A stretch of 64,000 nucleotides of DNA from JAWKIW01 sp046331175 (GTDB lineage: Bacteria; Actinomycetota; Acidimicrobiia; Acidimicrobiales; Acidimicrobilacustridaceae). This document shows, piece by piece, positions 17,024 through 25,197 of the stretch. The notes under the pieces are model-generated. The model searched no databases. It saw only the letters and a list, made by a program, of their open reading frames with translations, and was not told where the DNA came from. Where the stretch lies: contig JAXLRI010000003.1 of NCBI GenBank assembly GCA_046331175.1, positions 1-64,000 of the forward strand, written 5' to 3'. A program made the translations under genes and the position numbers. Position 1 is the first letter of the stretch. The number at the start of each line of letters is the position of its first letter.

Positions 17024-17965
17024 TCACGCGGCCGTGTAGCGGATCGGGTGCTCGACGGTTTGCACGACCTCGCCTCGTTCGATGAGCAGATCGAGGTGGC
17101 CGAGCACTTCGGAGATGGAGAGCATCACTTCGAACCCGTCGATGTGGGGGAACATCGCGCGGCTCAGCTCATACGCGGTTGGAGCCCCGAGCCTGGCGAC
17201 GTGTTCGGCGAGGACGCCGGCGCGCTGTTCGTGATGGGCGCGGGTCCGTTCGATGAGACCGGCGACGTCGGCGAACGCGGGGCCGTGTCCTGGCAGCACC
17301 ATGCGTGGGTCGAGGTCGCCGAACCGGTCCAGCGACGCGAGGTACTCGACAAGGCTGCGGCGGCGACCGAGTTCGCTGTGCTCGTCAAGTTCGACCAACG
17401 GGTTGGGGGTGATCGACGGGAGGAGGTGATCGCCGCTGAACAACACGTCGCCGACCGGGTCCCACAGCGAGAGATGCCCCGCGGCGTGGCCCGGTGAGAC
17501 GATCGCGTCGAAGGTTCGTCCGCCCAACTCGAGGGTGGCCCCGTCATCGACGGCCACGACCGTCTCCGGGTCTAGGTCATGGATCCACTCCTTCACTGCC
17601 GCATAGAACGCCGGGAACATCGCAAGCTCGTTGTCGGGGATGCCGAACGAGCCGATCAGGCTGAGGAGCTGCGCGCGGTCACGCGTCTCGAGAAGCTTGG
17701 GAAGCTCGTCACGCCCGGTGAGGACCTGCGCATCGGCCGTGTCCGCGAGCCATCCCGCCGCCCCGAAGTGATCGGGATGGCCATGGGTGACGACGACGAC
17801 CTCGATGTCGGTGACGTCCAACCCCGCATGCTTGATCACCGCGGTCAGCGTGTCGACGGTTCCGAGGTAGAGCATCCCCGGGTCGATCACGGTGACCGGC
17901 GCGTCGGTGAGCAAGTAGCAGTTCACCGCACCGACCGGGAACGGGGTGGGAAGTTCGACCTGCAC
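17024..17965 (-). CDS. Metallo-beta-lactamase-fold hydrolase
   Basis: 313 aa from GTG at 17965; a TTG at 18001 in the same frame would add 12 residues. Signature VVVVTHGHPDHFGAAGWLA (HxHxDH), then IVSPGHAAGHLSLWD, LFSGDHLLPSI and VLPGHGPAF supply the remaining metal ligands for two zinc or iron ions. The glyoxalase II-like subgroup hydrolyses thioesters or lactones. First gene of the ten-gene minus-strand operon that runs to 8182. Confidence 0.88.
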   Translation of the reverse strand: MQVELPTPFPVGAVNCYLLTDAPVTVIDPGMLYLGTVDTLTAVIKHAGLDVTDIEVVVVTHGHPDHFGAAGWLADTADAQVLTGRDELPKLLETRDRAQLLSLIGSFGIPDNELAMFPAFYAAVKEWIHDLDPETVVAVDDGATLELGGRTFDAIVSPGHAAGHLSLWDPVGDVLFSGDHLLPSITPNPLVELDEHSELGRRRSLVEYLASLDRFGDLDPRMVLPGHGPAFADVAGLIERTRAHHEQRAGVLAEHVARLGAPTAYELSRAMFPHIDGFEVMLSISEVLGHLDLLIERGEVVQTVEHPIRYTAA

Positions 17966-18037
17966 GATCCCCGGCCGGGAGGTCCGTGATCGCTGGCACA
18001 AGCAGATTCGGCATCACGTCCCCCTTGGCGCCCTGGC

Positions 18038-18070
18038 TCGGTTATATACCGACTTTAGACATCGTGTCTA
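18038..18070 (-). promoter_or_regulatory. Promoter and overlapping operators of the ten-gene P450 operon
   Basis: On the minus strand TAGACA (18065-18070, -35) and TATAAC (18041-18046, -10) are separated by 18 bp, near consensus for a housekeeping promoter. Two dyads overlap it: TAGACA-TCG-TGTCTA at 18056-18070 covering the -35, and TCGGT-TATAT-ACCGA at 18038-18052 covering the -10. They are good TetR operator candidates. Only the MBL-to-thioesterase operon lies downstream. Confidence 0.6.
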
Positions 18071-18118
18071 GATGCGTTGCACATGGTGGTCACGGGAGAC
18101 GGTGCTCGGGCGGTGTTG

Positions 18119-18742
18119 TCAGGCGGGTGGTTTGAGGGTGGGGACGAGCACCTCGGCGAGGAAGGTGTCGAGTTCCCCGGGCGGTGGGGCGAGGATCAGG
18201 GTGATGCCCAGCCGGACCAGGGACTCGGCGAGCAGATCGGCGTCCCGGGTGGCGATCTGGCTGGTCGCCATCGCCGCCTGCAGCAGCGGTGCGATGGCGG
18301 ACTTGATGCGGGTGATGACCTCGGGAAGGTCGGAGGCAAGGAACGGTCCGATCACCTCGGGTTCGTCGGCGAGGACCTTGGCCAGCACCGGGTGCTTGGA
18401 GGCATAACCGATGATCGCCGCCATCAACTCGACCACGGCCCGAGGTCCGCTCTTGTCGGTGAGGGACGCTGGCAGCTCGGCGAGCAGCCGATGCAGGTCG
18501 CGGGCGATGAGGAGGCGGATTTGATGGTCGATCGTGCCGACCTGGCGGTAGACCGTCGTGCGATTCACGCCCAGCTCGGTCGCGACGTCCTGCACCGAGG
18601 TTCGCCGCACGCCGTAGCGCACGAAACACCTGGCTGCGGCATCGAGGTACGGGTCGAGCTCCGCGCTCGGAGCGCTCGGGATCCCTTGGTGGTCCACGGG
18701 CAGGGTGAACAACGACAACGTCGTCGCGGAGCTGGACTCCAT
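18119..18742 (-). CDS. TetR/AcrR family regulator
   Basis: 207 aa from ATG at 18742. HTH region LDAAARCFVRYGVRRTSVQDVATELGVNRTTVYRQVGTIDHQIRLLIARDL. It is divergent from the UbiB-like kinase gene; the 55-bp gap holds a perfect palindrome (18749-18763), the likely operator for both genes. Its 3' end lies just beyond the promoter of the P450 operon, so it reads toward that promoter. Confidence 0.87.
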   Translation of the reverse strand: MESSSATTLSLFTLPVDHQGIPSAPSAELDPYLDAAARCFVRYGVRRTSVQDVATELGVNRTTVYRQVGTIDHQIRLLIARDLHRLLAELPASLTDKSGPRAVVELMAAIIGYASKHPVLAKVLADEPEVIGPFLASDLPEVITRIKSAIAPLLQAAMATSQIATRDADLLAESLVRLGITLILAPPPGELDTFLAEVLVPTLKPPA

Positions 18743-18748
18743 CCCGAC

Positions 18749-18763
18749 CAGTGTGCCACACTG
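18749..18763. promoter_or_regulatory. Perfect palindrome, likely TetR operator
   Basis: CAGTGTG-C-CACACTG, 7-bp arms with a one-base centre, 6 bp from the TetR start codon and 34 bp from the kinase start codon. Position and symmetry fit an autoregulatory TetR site. Confidence 0.6.
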
Positions 18764-18797
18764 CGACAGATTCGTCGAGTTGTTGCACGGAGAGGGC

Positions 18798-20141
18798 ATG
18801 TCCAGTCCCGTCAGCGAGATCACTTCTGCACGTGTCGGGCGCACCGCAACCGCCGCCCGCGCCGCGACCACCGTGTTGATCGCCGGTCGCCATGCGGCTC
18901 GAGCGGCGGTTGGCCCGATTGTGCACCGAGGGTTGCTCTCGCGGCCGGACTGGAGTCCGACCGCGGCGCGTGAAGCCCGTCGTGCCTTCACCGAGTTGGG
19001 GCCCACCTATGTGAAGTTGGCGCAGCTCATCGCGTCGAGCCCCGGGCTGTTCCCCGAGGTGCTGTCCGACGAGTTGCGGACGTTGCTCGACCGTGTGCCG
19101 CCGCTCGCGCCGGTCGATGTGGATCACGTCATCCGCCGCGAGCTCGGCGGCGCCCCCGGTGACGTCTTCGGGCGGTTCGATCCGGTTCCGTTGGCCTCGG
19201 CGTCGATCGCACAGGTGCATGCGGCGACGCTGCACGACGGCACCGACGTCGTGGTCAAGGTGCAACGTCGCGGCATCCGAGCCCGACTCGCCGCCGACCT
19301 GTCGATCCTTGCCGGCGCTGCCCACCTGTTGGAGCGACGGTCGGCCCGGGCAAGGATGGCAAACCCCGTCGCGGTCGTCGAGGACTTCTCAGCGACACTC
19401 GCCCATGAGCTCAACTTCGTGCTCGAAGCCCAGGCTATGGAACGCTTTGCCGACAACCTCAAGACCTTCGGCGAAAACTCTGGCGTCCGTGTCCCCGCGG
19501 TGCATTGGCGGTACACGACGCCGCGGGTGCTCACCATGGAGCAGATCCATGGCCACAGCATCGACGACACCGAGGCGCTCCGGGCCACCGGGTTCGATCT
19601 TGCCGAACTGTTGAAGCGGGGCGTGCGCGCTTGGATGGAAGCTGCGCTGCACCACGGGTTCTTCCACGGCGACGTCCACGCCGGGAACCTCATGGTCGAC
19701 ACCGCCGGCAACGTCGTGTTCTTGGACTTCGGTATCGTCGGCCAGCTCGACGACCGCACCAAGGCCATCATCCGCAATGGGCTCCCCGCTCTGCTCATCG
19801 ACGGCGACTTCGTCGAAGTCGCCAAGTCGATCTATGACCTCGGCGCCGTCCTCAAGCCGGTTGACCTCGACCAGGCGTCGGCCGACATCGCCGAGATCGT
19901 GGAACCGATCCTCGCCAAGCCGCTGTCGGAGATCTCCTACGGCCAGGTGCTCATCGACATCGTCCGGATCGGTACACGCTACGAGGTGCGCCTGCCCCGT
20001 GAACTCGTCCTCGTCGCGAAGCAGCTTCTCTACTTCGAGCGCTACGCCAAGCTCATGGCCCCCGACTGGAACATCCTCGACGACCCCGAACTCATCGGCT
20101 TTCTCTTCGAGAGCGTCCACGCCGAACGGCCCGCCTCATGA
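18798..20141 (+). CDS. ABC1/UbiB (AarF) family atypical kinase
   Basis: 447 aa from ATG at 18798 with GGAGAGG upstream. The family's Ala-rich loop (PLASASIAQVHAATL) replaces the P-loop. Other motifs: VVVKVQRRG (lysine), the catalytic loop FFHGDVHAGNLMVD and the metal-binding VFLDFGIVG. The N-terminal KxGQ element is present as KLAQLIASSPGLFPEVL, with Leu-Ala in place of the common Phe-Gly. UbiB-like proteins are ATPases supporting isoprenoid-lipid metabolism. It is the first gene of an operon with a hydrolase and a diiron protein, so it may act on a lipid-like substrate of that pathway. Confidence 0.88.
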   Translation: MSSPVSEITSARVGRTATAARAATTVLIAGRHAARAAVGPIVHRGLLSRPDWSPTAAREARRAFTELGPTYVKLAQLIASSPGLFPEVLSDELRTLLDRVPPLAPVDVDHVIRRELGGAPGDVFGRFDPVPLASASIAQVHAATLHDGTDVVVKVQRRGIRARLAADLSILAGAAHLLERRSARARMANPVAVVEDFSATLAHELNFVLEAQAMERFADNLKTFGENSGVRVPAVHWRYTTPRVLTMEQIHGHSIDDTEALRATGFDLAELLKRGVRAWMEAALHHGFFHGDVHAGNLMVDTAGNVVFLDFGIVGQLDDRTKAIIRNGLPALLIDGDFVEVAKSIYDLGAVLKPVDLDQASADIAEIVEPILAKPLSEISYGQVLIDIVRIGTRYEVRLPRELVLVAKQLLYFERYAKLMAPDWNILDDPELIGFLFESVHAERPAS

Positions 20142-21010
20142 GCAACACGGCGACGAGGATGACCCTCGAAGGGACCGACGGTGTCCGGCTCGCGGCTGAC
20201 CGGCGAGGCGACCCCGACCAGCCCGTCGTCGTCCTGCTCCACGGTGCCGGGCAGACCCGCCATGCCTGGCTACGAACCACCGAACGGCTCAGCAACGAAG
20301 GGTTCTGCACCGTCGCCGTCGACTTGCGGGGCCACGGGGACAGCGACTGGGCGCCCGACGGTGACTACCGCCGACGGGCGTTCGCCGCCGACATCGAATT
20401 GATCCGCTCCCAGCTCGGCCCGATCGCCGCGGTCGTTGGCGCGTCCCTAGGTGGGATCACCGCGCTGCTCGCGCACGACCAGCGCCCTGGCGGGATCACG
20501 AACGCGCTCGTCCTCGTCGACATCGCGCCCCGCATCGAGCAAACCGGCGCCGACCGGATACTCGCCTTCATGGCTGACCGACCCGAAGGCTTCCAATCGG
20601 TCGAAGAAGTCGCCGAAGCGGTCGCCGCCTACAACCCGCACCGCCCCGCCCCCAAAGACCTCGACGGTTTGAAGCGCAATCTTCGCCTTGGCGACGACGG
20701 TCGCTACCGCTGGCACTGGGACCCAAAGCTCATCGACGGCCCCACGAGCCTGATCAGCGCCCGAGACCCCGAAGCCCTGCACGCCGCGGCGCGACGACTG
20801 CGCGTGCCATGCCTGCTCGTGCGGGGCCGCCACAGCGACCTGCTCACCGAAGACGGCGCAGCGGAGTTCCGCCGGGCCGTCCCCCACGCGGAGTTCGTGG
20901 ACATCAACGGTGCCGGCCACATGGTCGCCGGCGACACGAACGACCCCTTCACCGAAGCTGTTGCCGCGTTCCTCGCCCCTCTCGCACAACGCCAGCGCGA
21001 GAGCGCATGA
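20138..21010 (+). CDS. Alpha/beta-fold hydrolase
   Basis: 290 aa, overlapping the kinase gene by 4 bp. Oxyanion segment VVVLLHGAGQTRHAW, nucleophile elbow VVGASLGGITALL (Ser), strand LLVRGRHSDLLT with the acidic residue and the terminal histidine in DINGAGHMVAGD. It resembles ring-cleavage-product hydrolases, epoxide hydrolases and lactonases, but the exact substrate cannot be told. Confidence 0.87.
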   Translation: MSNTATRMTLEGTDGVRLAADRRGDPDQPVVVLLHGAGQTRHAWLRTTERLSNEGFCTVAVDLRGHGDSDWAPDGDYRRRAFAADIELIRSQLGPIAAVVGASLGGITALLAHDQRPGGITNALVLVDIAPRIEQTGADRILAFMADRPEGFQSVEEVAEAVAAYNPHRPAPKDLDGLKRNLRLGDDGRYRWHWDPKLIDGPTSLISARDPEALHAAARRLRVPCLLVRGRHSDLLTEDGAAEFRRAVPHAEFVDINGAGHMVAGDTNDPFTEAVAAFLAPLAQRQRESA

Positions 21011-21054
21011 CCAGAGTCCACCCTCGTCGTTCACGCCTCCCAAGGAGCCCCAAC

Positions 21055-22161
21055 ATGACCACCACCTCCAACCAGGACCTCATTGGCCGCGAGGGCGTCA
21101 ACGACCTCGACGCCATCCTGGCCATGACCAACACCGACATCGACTCGGCGGTGCACGCCATCACCGACAACGCGGACGCCATCTTCACCTGGGATTACGA
21201 GAAGGGCGCTCGGCCCGGGCTCAACAAGCTCTACGAGAAGGCCAAGACCGCGCAGTGGAACGGTGAGACCGACCTTCCGTGGGACACCGACGTCGACCTC
21301 GAGCAGGTGGCCAAGCTGCTGCTGCCATCGTTCGGGCCCGACCAGATGGACGTCGCCAACACCCCGCTGGCCACCTGGGGAGACGCCGAATGGTTGCAGC
21401 TCGGCATGGAATCCCAGGTATGGGCGCTCAGCCAGTTCATGCACGGCGAACAGGGCGCGCTGCTCTGCACCGCGAAGATCGTGGAGACCGTTCCCTGGAT
21501 CGACGCCAAGTACTACGCCGCCACCCAGGTCATGGACGAAGCCCGCCACGTCGAAGTGTTCGCGAAGTACCTCGACACCAAGCTCGAGGGCTACTACCCC
21601 ATCAACACTCATCTCGGCATGCTGCTCGACGACATCGTCGCCGACGCCCGGTGGGACATGACCTACCTCGGCATGCAGATCATGGTCGAAGGCCTCGCCC
21701 TCGCCGCGTTCGGGTTCATGCACATGCTCACCGAGGAACCCCTCCTCAAACAGCTCCTCCGCTACGTCATGGCCGATGAAGCCCGCCACGTCGCCTTCGG
21801 CGTGCTCAGCCTGAAGGAGTACTACGCCGAGCTCACCGACAACGAGCTCGCCGAACGCCAAGAGTTCGCGTTCGAGGCCGCCGTCCGCATGCGAGACCGG
21901 TTCCTCCAACAGGAGGTCTGGGACCGGCTCGGCATCGACCCGAAGGTCGCGATCCCGCTCACCCAAGCCTCGCCCATCCGCAGCGAGTTCCAGAAGATGC
22001 TCTTCACCAAGATCGTCCCCAACTGCAAGAAGCTCGGCCTGCTCGATGCCAACAACGCATGGCTCCGCCGCCGCTTCGAAGAGCTCGGCGTCATCCAATT
22101 CGAAGACTGGGCCGACACCGAAGCCGAATACGAAGCCTTCGCGGTTGCCGAGCTGGCGTAG
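21055..22161 (+). CDS. Ferritin-like diiron oxygenase-type protein
   Basis: 368 aa from ATG at 21055, with AAGGAG 8 bp upstream. The diiron ligand set is complete: Glu132 (HGEQGALL), E162ARH165 (MDEARHVEVF), Glu212 (IMVEGLAL) and E242ARH245 (ADEARHVAFG), the E/ExxH/E/ExxH pattern of ribonucleotide-reductase-like diiron proteins. Length and motifs fit the uncharacterised ferritin-like proteins common in mycobacteria. Third gene of the kinase/hydrolase operon. Likely an O2-activating enzyme; the redox partner is unknown. Confidence 0.8.
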   Translation: MTTTSNQDLIGREGVNDLDAILAMTNTDIDSAVHAITDNADAIFTWDYEKGARPGLNKLYEKAKTAQWNGETDLPWDTDVDLEQVAKLLLPSFGPDQMDVANTPLATWGDAEWLQLGMESQVWALSQFMHGEQGALLCTAKIVETVPWIDAKYYAATQVMDEARHVEVFAKYLDTKLEGYYPINTHLGMLLDDIVADARWDMTYLGMQIMVEGLALAAFGFMHMLTEEPLLKQLLRYVMADEARHVAFGVLSLKEYYAELTDNELAERQEFAFEAAVRMRDRFLQQEVWDRLGIDPKVAIPLTQASPIRSEFQKMLFTKIVPNCKKLGLLDANNAWLRRRFEELGVIQFEDWADTEAEYEAFAVAELA

Positions 22162-22334
22162 GCGGACGGGCCGGGCCCGCCCCAATCACTCGGGCGATAC
22201 GACGACGTCCACCACGAACCCACCCACGCCGACGTAGGCGCGCAGATCGTCACGCCGTCGACGCCATCGCCGACACCCGAACGCACTCGCGCGATCCGTC
22301 TGACCATTCCTGGCCGCTGTGATGGGCTAACCAG
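22162..22334. other. Intergenic, nothing recognised
   Basis: Convergent spacer after the diiron operon. No coding sequence or clear terminator seen. Confidence 0.4.
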
Positions 22335-22553
22335 CTACAGCGGCTCGGCGTCGGGGTGCATCTCGAACCAGCGATCGAGCGCTTCTTCCCACTCGGCGAT
22401 CTCGTCGTCGGTGAACTTGTCGACGTTCATCTCGGTGAGGAGAAACCCGCAGTGCCGGACGGCGAACGCGTACGCGGGGTGAAGGCCGGCTTGTTCGATG
22501 CCGTTGGCCATCTCGTTCGCGATCTCCGCCGCGGTCAACGGCTCGTCACCCAT
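22335..22553 (-). CDS. Small acidic hypothetical protein
   Basis: 72 aa: a compact, acidic, largely helical protein (TAAEIANEMANGIEQAGLHPAYAFAVRHCGFLLTEMNVDKFTDDEIAEWEEALDRWFEM). Composition is protein-like and unlike a frame shadow, and no larger ORF overlaps it convincingly. It is followed, 35 bp on, by the end of the integrase gene on the same strand. Could be an excisionase-position gene but has no HTH that I can see. Confidence 0.5.
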   Translation of the reverse strand: MGDEPLTAAEIANEMANGIEQAGLHPAYAFAVRHCGFLLTEMNVDKFTDDEIAEWEEALDRWFEMHPDAEPL

Positions 22554-22588
22554 CGCAGGGATCCTACGAGGAGCGGAACCCGACCCGG

Positions 22589-23770
22589 CTACCGAGGCGT
22601 GCGCGACGGCCGGCGACCGCGCAGGTCGATCACGTTGCCCGTGCCGGCCGCGGGGATCGGCGTTGTTCGGGCCTTCTCGCTCATGCGCTTGCGGAGCTCT
22701 TCGCGGTCCTTCTCGAAGAGGTGCCCGTAGACGCGGTCGATCATGCGGGTGTCAGTGTGGCCCAGGACCTCGGCGAGCATCCACGGGTTCGCGCCGGCGG
22801 AGATGAAGAGCGACGCGGCGGTGTGCCGCAGGTCGTGCGGGGTGAGCGGTGTGAGCTTGGCGGCTTTGACGGCGGGGTTGAAGAACCGGGCCCGCCAGTT
22901 GGTCGGCCGCAGGATCCCTCCCTCGGGTGAGGTGAACAGCAGGGCTTGGGAGTCGTCTTCGTCGACGAGTCGGTCGATGTGGCGGCGGAGGTGCTCGAGG
23001 GCGAGGTCGGCCATCGGGACGGTGCGAAACGCGCGTTCGGTCTTTGGGTCTTCGAACTTCACGAGACCGTCGACGTCGGTGAGGCCTTCGTCGACGCGGA
23101 TGTGGCCGCGGTCCCAGTCGATGTCGTCGATGCGCAGGGCGCAGAGCTCGCCGATTCGGAACCCGCCGTAGGAGCCGACGTAGATCATCGCTTCGTAGCG
23201 GTCGTGGATCTGGTCGCCGAGCTCGACGACCTGGGTCTCATCGAGGAAGCGGACGATCTTGCGCTTCTTGCGCGGGATGGGTGGGTGCTCGGGGCAGGGG
23301 AGCCTCCCGATCCGGCCGTCGTCGTAGGCGGCGGCCATGATCTTGCGGAACACCTGGTAGATCTTTTCGATCGTGGCGGGGGAGAGGGACCCGCCCTTCT
23401 TGCGCACCGACGCGCCGTCCTCGGAGAGCTCGGCGATCCACTTGTCGACATCGACGCGGGTGATGCGACCGAGCTTGACCTTGCCCCAGCGGGGGAGCAC
23501 GTGGTTGTCGAGGTACGACCGGTCCCGCGCGAACGACGTGCGGGCGAGGCGCTTCTCGGCGATGGCCATGAAGTGCTCGGCCCACTCGCCGAAGGTGACG
23601 CGACCGGCCTTGTCATCGACGTACACGCCGCGGTCGATGTCGGCCTGCGCGTTGCGCACGTGCTTCTTCGCGTCCCGCTCGAGATCGAAGGTGAGCGAGC
23701 GCTGCTTGCCCGTCGGGTCGTACCAGCGGGCCCGGTACTTGCCGTTCGGTAGCTTCTCCGTGAACCCCAT
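22589..23770 (-). CDS. Tyrosine recombinase/integrase of E1
   Basis: 393 aa from ATG at 23770, with AGGAG upstream; the longer frame to 23824 is less likely. Domains: N-terminal AP2-like arm-binding domain (GFTEKLPNGKYRARWYDPTGKQRSLTFDLERDAKKHVRNAQADIDRG), a SAM-like core-binding domain (~65-170), and the catalytic domain with Arg in GFRIGELCALRIDD, HDLRHTAASLFISAG (H-x-x-R), LGHTDTRMIDRVYGHLF (His and Tyr nucleophile). It reads inward from the right end of E1, with arm-like repeats 59 bp upstream of its start. It is the only recombinase of this type in the window, so it probably serves E1 and perhaps, in trans, E2 and E3. Confidence 0.93.
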   Translation of the reverse strand: MGFTEKLPNGKYRARWYDPTGKQRSLTFDLERDAKKHVRNAQADIDRGVYVDDKAGRVTFGEWAEHFMAIAEKRLARTSFARDRSYLDNHVLPRWGKVKLGRITRVDVDKWIAELSEDGASVRKKGGSLSPATIEKIYQVFRKIMAAAYDDGRIGRLPCPEHPPIPRKKRKIVRFLDETQVVELGDQIHDRYEAMIYVGSYGGFRIGELCALRIDDIDWDRGHIRVDEGLTDVDGLVKFEDPKTERAFRTVPMADLALEHLRRHIDRLVDEDDSQALLFTSPEGGILRPTNWRARFFNPAVKAAKLTPLTPHDLRHTAASLFISAGANPWMLAEVLGHTDTRMIDRVYGHLFEKDREELRKRMSEKARTTPIPAAGTGNVIDLRGRRPSRTPR

Positions 23771-23828
23771 GGCACACTCCTGGACGTGTTCAGAACGCCG
23801 CGATCCTACCCGATGGAGCGGCACGAAA

Positions 23829-23848
23829 ATGGAGTGAAAATGGAGGGA
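23829..23848. promoter_or_regulatory. Candidate integrase arm sites, E1 right end
   Basis: Two direct copies 11 bp apart: ATGGAGTGA (23829) and ATGGAGGGA (23840), each preceded by GAAA/AAA. They lie between the integrase start and the att core. The 11-bp period puts both on one face of the helix. Confidence 0.55.
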
Positions 23849-23989
23849 GACCCTTCCTCAGCCTTCATCAGAAGGGTCATCAAGGGCCACCGACCGAACA
23901 ACAGAACATGCCGTTGACCAGGGAAAAGCATGGTCCTTGAGAGCCCTCGGTGGCCCAACTCGTGAAGCCCGATCCGAGGGCGAGTTAGC

Positions 23990-24002
23990 CTTCACACGGC
24001 AG
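23990..24002. repeat. Internal att-like core, E1/E2 junction
   Basis: CTTCACACGGCAG, identical to the first 13 bases of the 45-bp attL/attR repeat (anticodon loop and 3' side of the anticodon stem), but followed by CACGGCAGAGTT instead of the rest of the tRNA. Confidence 0.65.
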
Positions 24003-24124
24003 CACGGCAGAGTTCACTTCGCTCACGGTGAGTGGTTTCAATCGAGTTCGGGGCGATTAGCTCAGTTGGTTAGAGCGCCTGCTTCACACGCAGGAGGTCG
24101 GCAGTTCGAGTCTGCCATCGCCCA
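23991..24124. repeat. 134-bp junction module, copy 1
   Basis: A 60-bp lead starting at the att-like core plus a whole tRNA-Val gene. It recurs at 28176-28309 with only five differences that I can count (four in the lead, one in the tRNA). This is the conserved left end of E2 and E3. Confidence 0.8.
24051..24124 (+). tRNA. tRNA-Val (CAC), island copy 2
   Basis: 74 nt. Acceptor GGGCGAT/ATCGCCC, D-arm GCTC/GAGC, anticodon stem CCTGC/GCAGG with loop TTCACAC, T-arm GGCAG TTCGAGT CTGCC, discriminator A. Its anticodon and T stems differ from the host copy at 5541, so it was brought by the element. It appears functional. Confidence 0.9.
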
Positions 24125-24169
24125 CTCGCCCCCGGCTGCCGGTGGGCAGCGCCGGCCACCGTGCGTGGG

Positions 24170-24201
24170 ATGGCGCGGCAAAATGGCGCGAAAATGGCGC
24201 G
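24170..24201. promoter_or_regulatory. ATGGCGCG arm-type repeats, E2 left end
   Basis: Three direct copies at 24170-24177, 24183-24190 and 24194-24201, start-to-start spacing 13 and 11 bp. The same 13/11 spacing occurs after tRNA copies 3 and 4. Confidence 0.55.
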
Positions 24202-24256
24202 AGATCTCGGAGCGCGAGAGGCATGGGCGCTCGGGCGGGATGTGCGACCGCAGGCT

Positions 24257-25159
24257 TCAGAGGCCGACGCCGTCGTAGGTGGTGATGTCGGCGCCGGAGT
24301 CGTGCGCGTGGTGCCATGTGTCGACCCATTGGGGGAGGGGTTCGTCGGAGGGGTCGTGGTGGGGGGTCTGGGAGGCGGCTTCGCGTCGGATCATCGTGCG
24401 TAGGTCCCGTCCGGGCACGTGGTGCAGCATCGACCGCGAGCCGTATTGCCCCCGTCTGAACCGGTCGCGCAGCTCGGACAGGTACAGGCCGCTCGGTGAG
24501 ATGCTGCTGGTCGAGACGAGCCGGTCCTCGAGGGGGACGTGTTGTTCGAAGCCGTCGAGGACGAGCTTGTAGATCCCGGCGACGTGGTTGAAGACCTTGG
24601 GTGCCTTGCGGATCCGGTACCACGGGTCCGCGGTGACGGCGTGGTGGATGACCAGGGCGGAGGAGCGGTGCTCGATCTCTTCGGCGAAGTGCCACAGCAG
24701 CAGGGTGCCGATACGTTCGTCACCGCCGGTGAACAGGTCGTGGCGGTTGTCGAAGACCATCTTGAACAGTGGTGTGAAGGTGGCTTCGAGGTTGGCGATG
24801 TACGCGAGGTGGAACTCAAGCGTCTCTTCTTCGAGCAGCTGGTCGTAGGCGGCGGTCGTTGCGGCGAAGGTGTCGGCGAGGCCGGGATACCGGCTGATCA
24901 TGGCTTTGGCGTGGGCCCGGTGGGCGCGGGCGTGTTGGGCCTCCTGGCGGACGAAGAGATCGGCCTCCTCGGCGACGTCGGGGTCGGTGATGCGGGGCAT
25001 CGCCTCGCGGGTGGCCGACACGATGTAGCGCTCGAACGCGATGGCGAGGAACGTGAAGGTGTTTCCGAACAGGCCGAAGCTGGGGTTGGCCGGCTGCCAC
25101 TGGAACGGGACAGTGTCGTCGATGCGGAACTGTGGGTGCCGGACGGTCAGACTCGCCAT
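24257..25159 (-). CDS. PF10118-type (Metal_hydrol) ferritin-like metal-dependent protein
   Basis: 300 aa from ATG at 25159. Features of this family: TFLAIAFERYIVSATREAMPRITDPDVAEEADLFVRQEAQHARAHRAH, with Glu43 and E73xxH76 and neighbouring histidines, and a second pair in LLLWHFAEEIEHRSSALVIHHAV (ExxH). That is again a diiron-like arrangement. Annotated in databases as predicted metal-dependent hydrolase; true activity is not established. Divergent from a TetR gene 38 bp away. Confidence 0.75.
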   Translation of the reverse strand: MASLTVRHPQFRIDDTVPFQWQPANPSFGLFGNTFTFLAIAFERYIVSATREAMPRITDPDVAEEADLFVRQEAQHARAHRAHAKAMISRYPGLADTFAATTAAYDQLLEEETLEFHLAYIANLEATFTPLFKMVFDNRHDLFTGGDERIGTLLLWHFAEEIEHRSSALVIHHAVTADPWYRIRKAPKVFNHVAGIYKLVLDGFEQHVPLEDRLVSTSSISPSGLYLSELRDRFRRGQYGSRSMLHHVPGRDLRTMIRREAASQTPHHDPSDEPLPQWVDTWHHAHDSGADITTYDGVGL

Positions 25160-25171
25160 CACTCTGCAGCC

Positions 25172-25195
25172 TTACAGTTCGATGCAAGAATGTAA
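25172..25195. promoter_or_regulatory. Inverted repeat in the TetR/PF10118 divergent promoter
   Basis: TTACA (25172-25176) and TGTAA (25191-25195), 14 bp apart, in the 38-bp gap between the two start codons. Likely operator of the adjacent TetR; the right arm abuts its start codon, so that mRNA may have almost no leader. Confidence 0.45.
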
Positions 25196-25197
25196 AG

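Larger units (their letters stand above)
5572..24002. mobile_element. Element E1 (integrase-bearing, about 18.4 kb)
   Basis: Runs from attL in the host tRNA to the CTTCACACGGCAG core at 23990-24002. It has arm-like ATGGAG repeats near both ends: an inverted pair at 5742-5771, 126 bp inside the left core, and a direct pair at 23829-23848, about 140 bp inside the right core. The integrase gene (22589-23770) sits beside the right end, reading inward. Cargo: MFS efflux, TetR regulators, two P450s with ferredoxin, MMPL, thioesterases, LLM oxidoreductase, MBL hydrolase, UbiB-like kinase, alpha/beta hydrolase and two diiron proteins. Confidence 0.7.
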
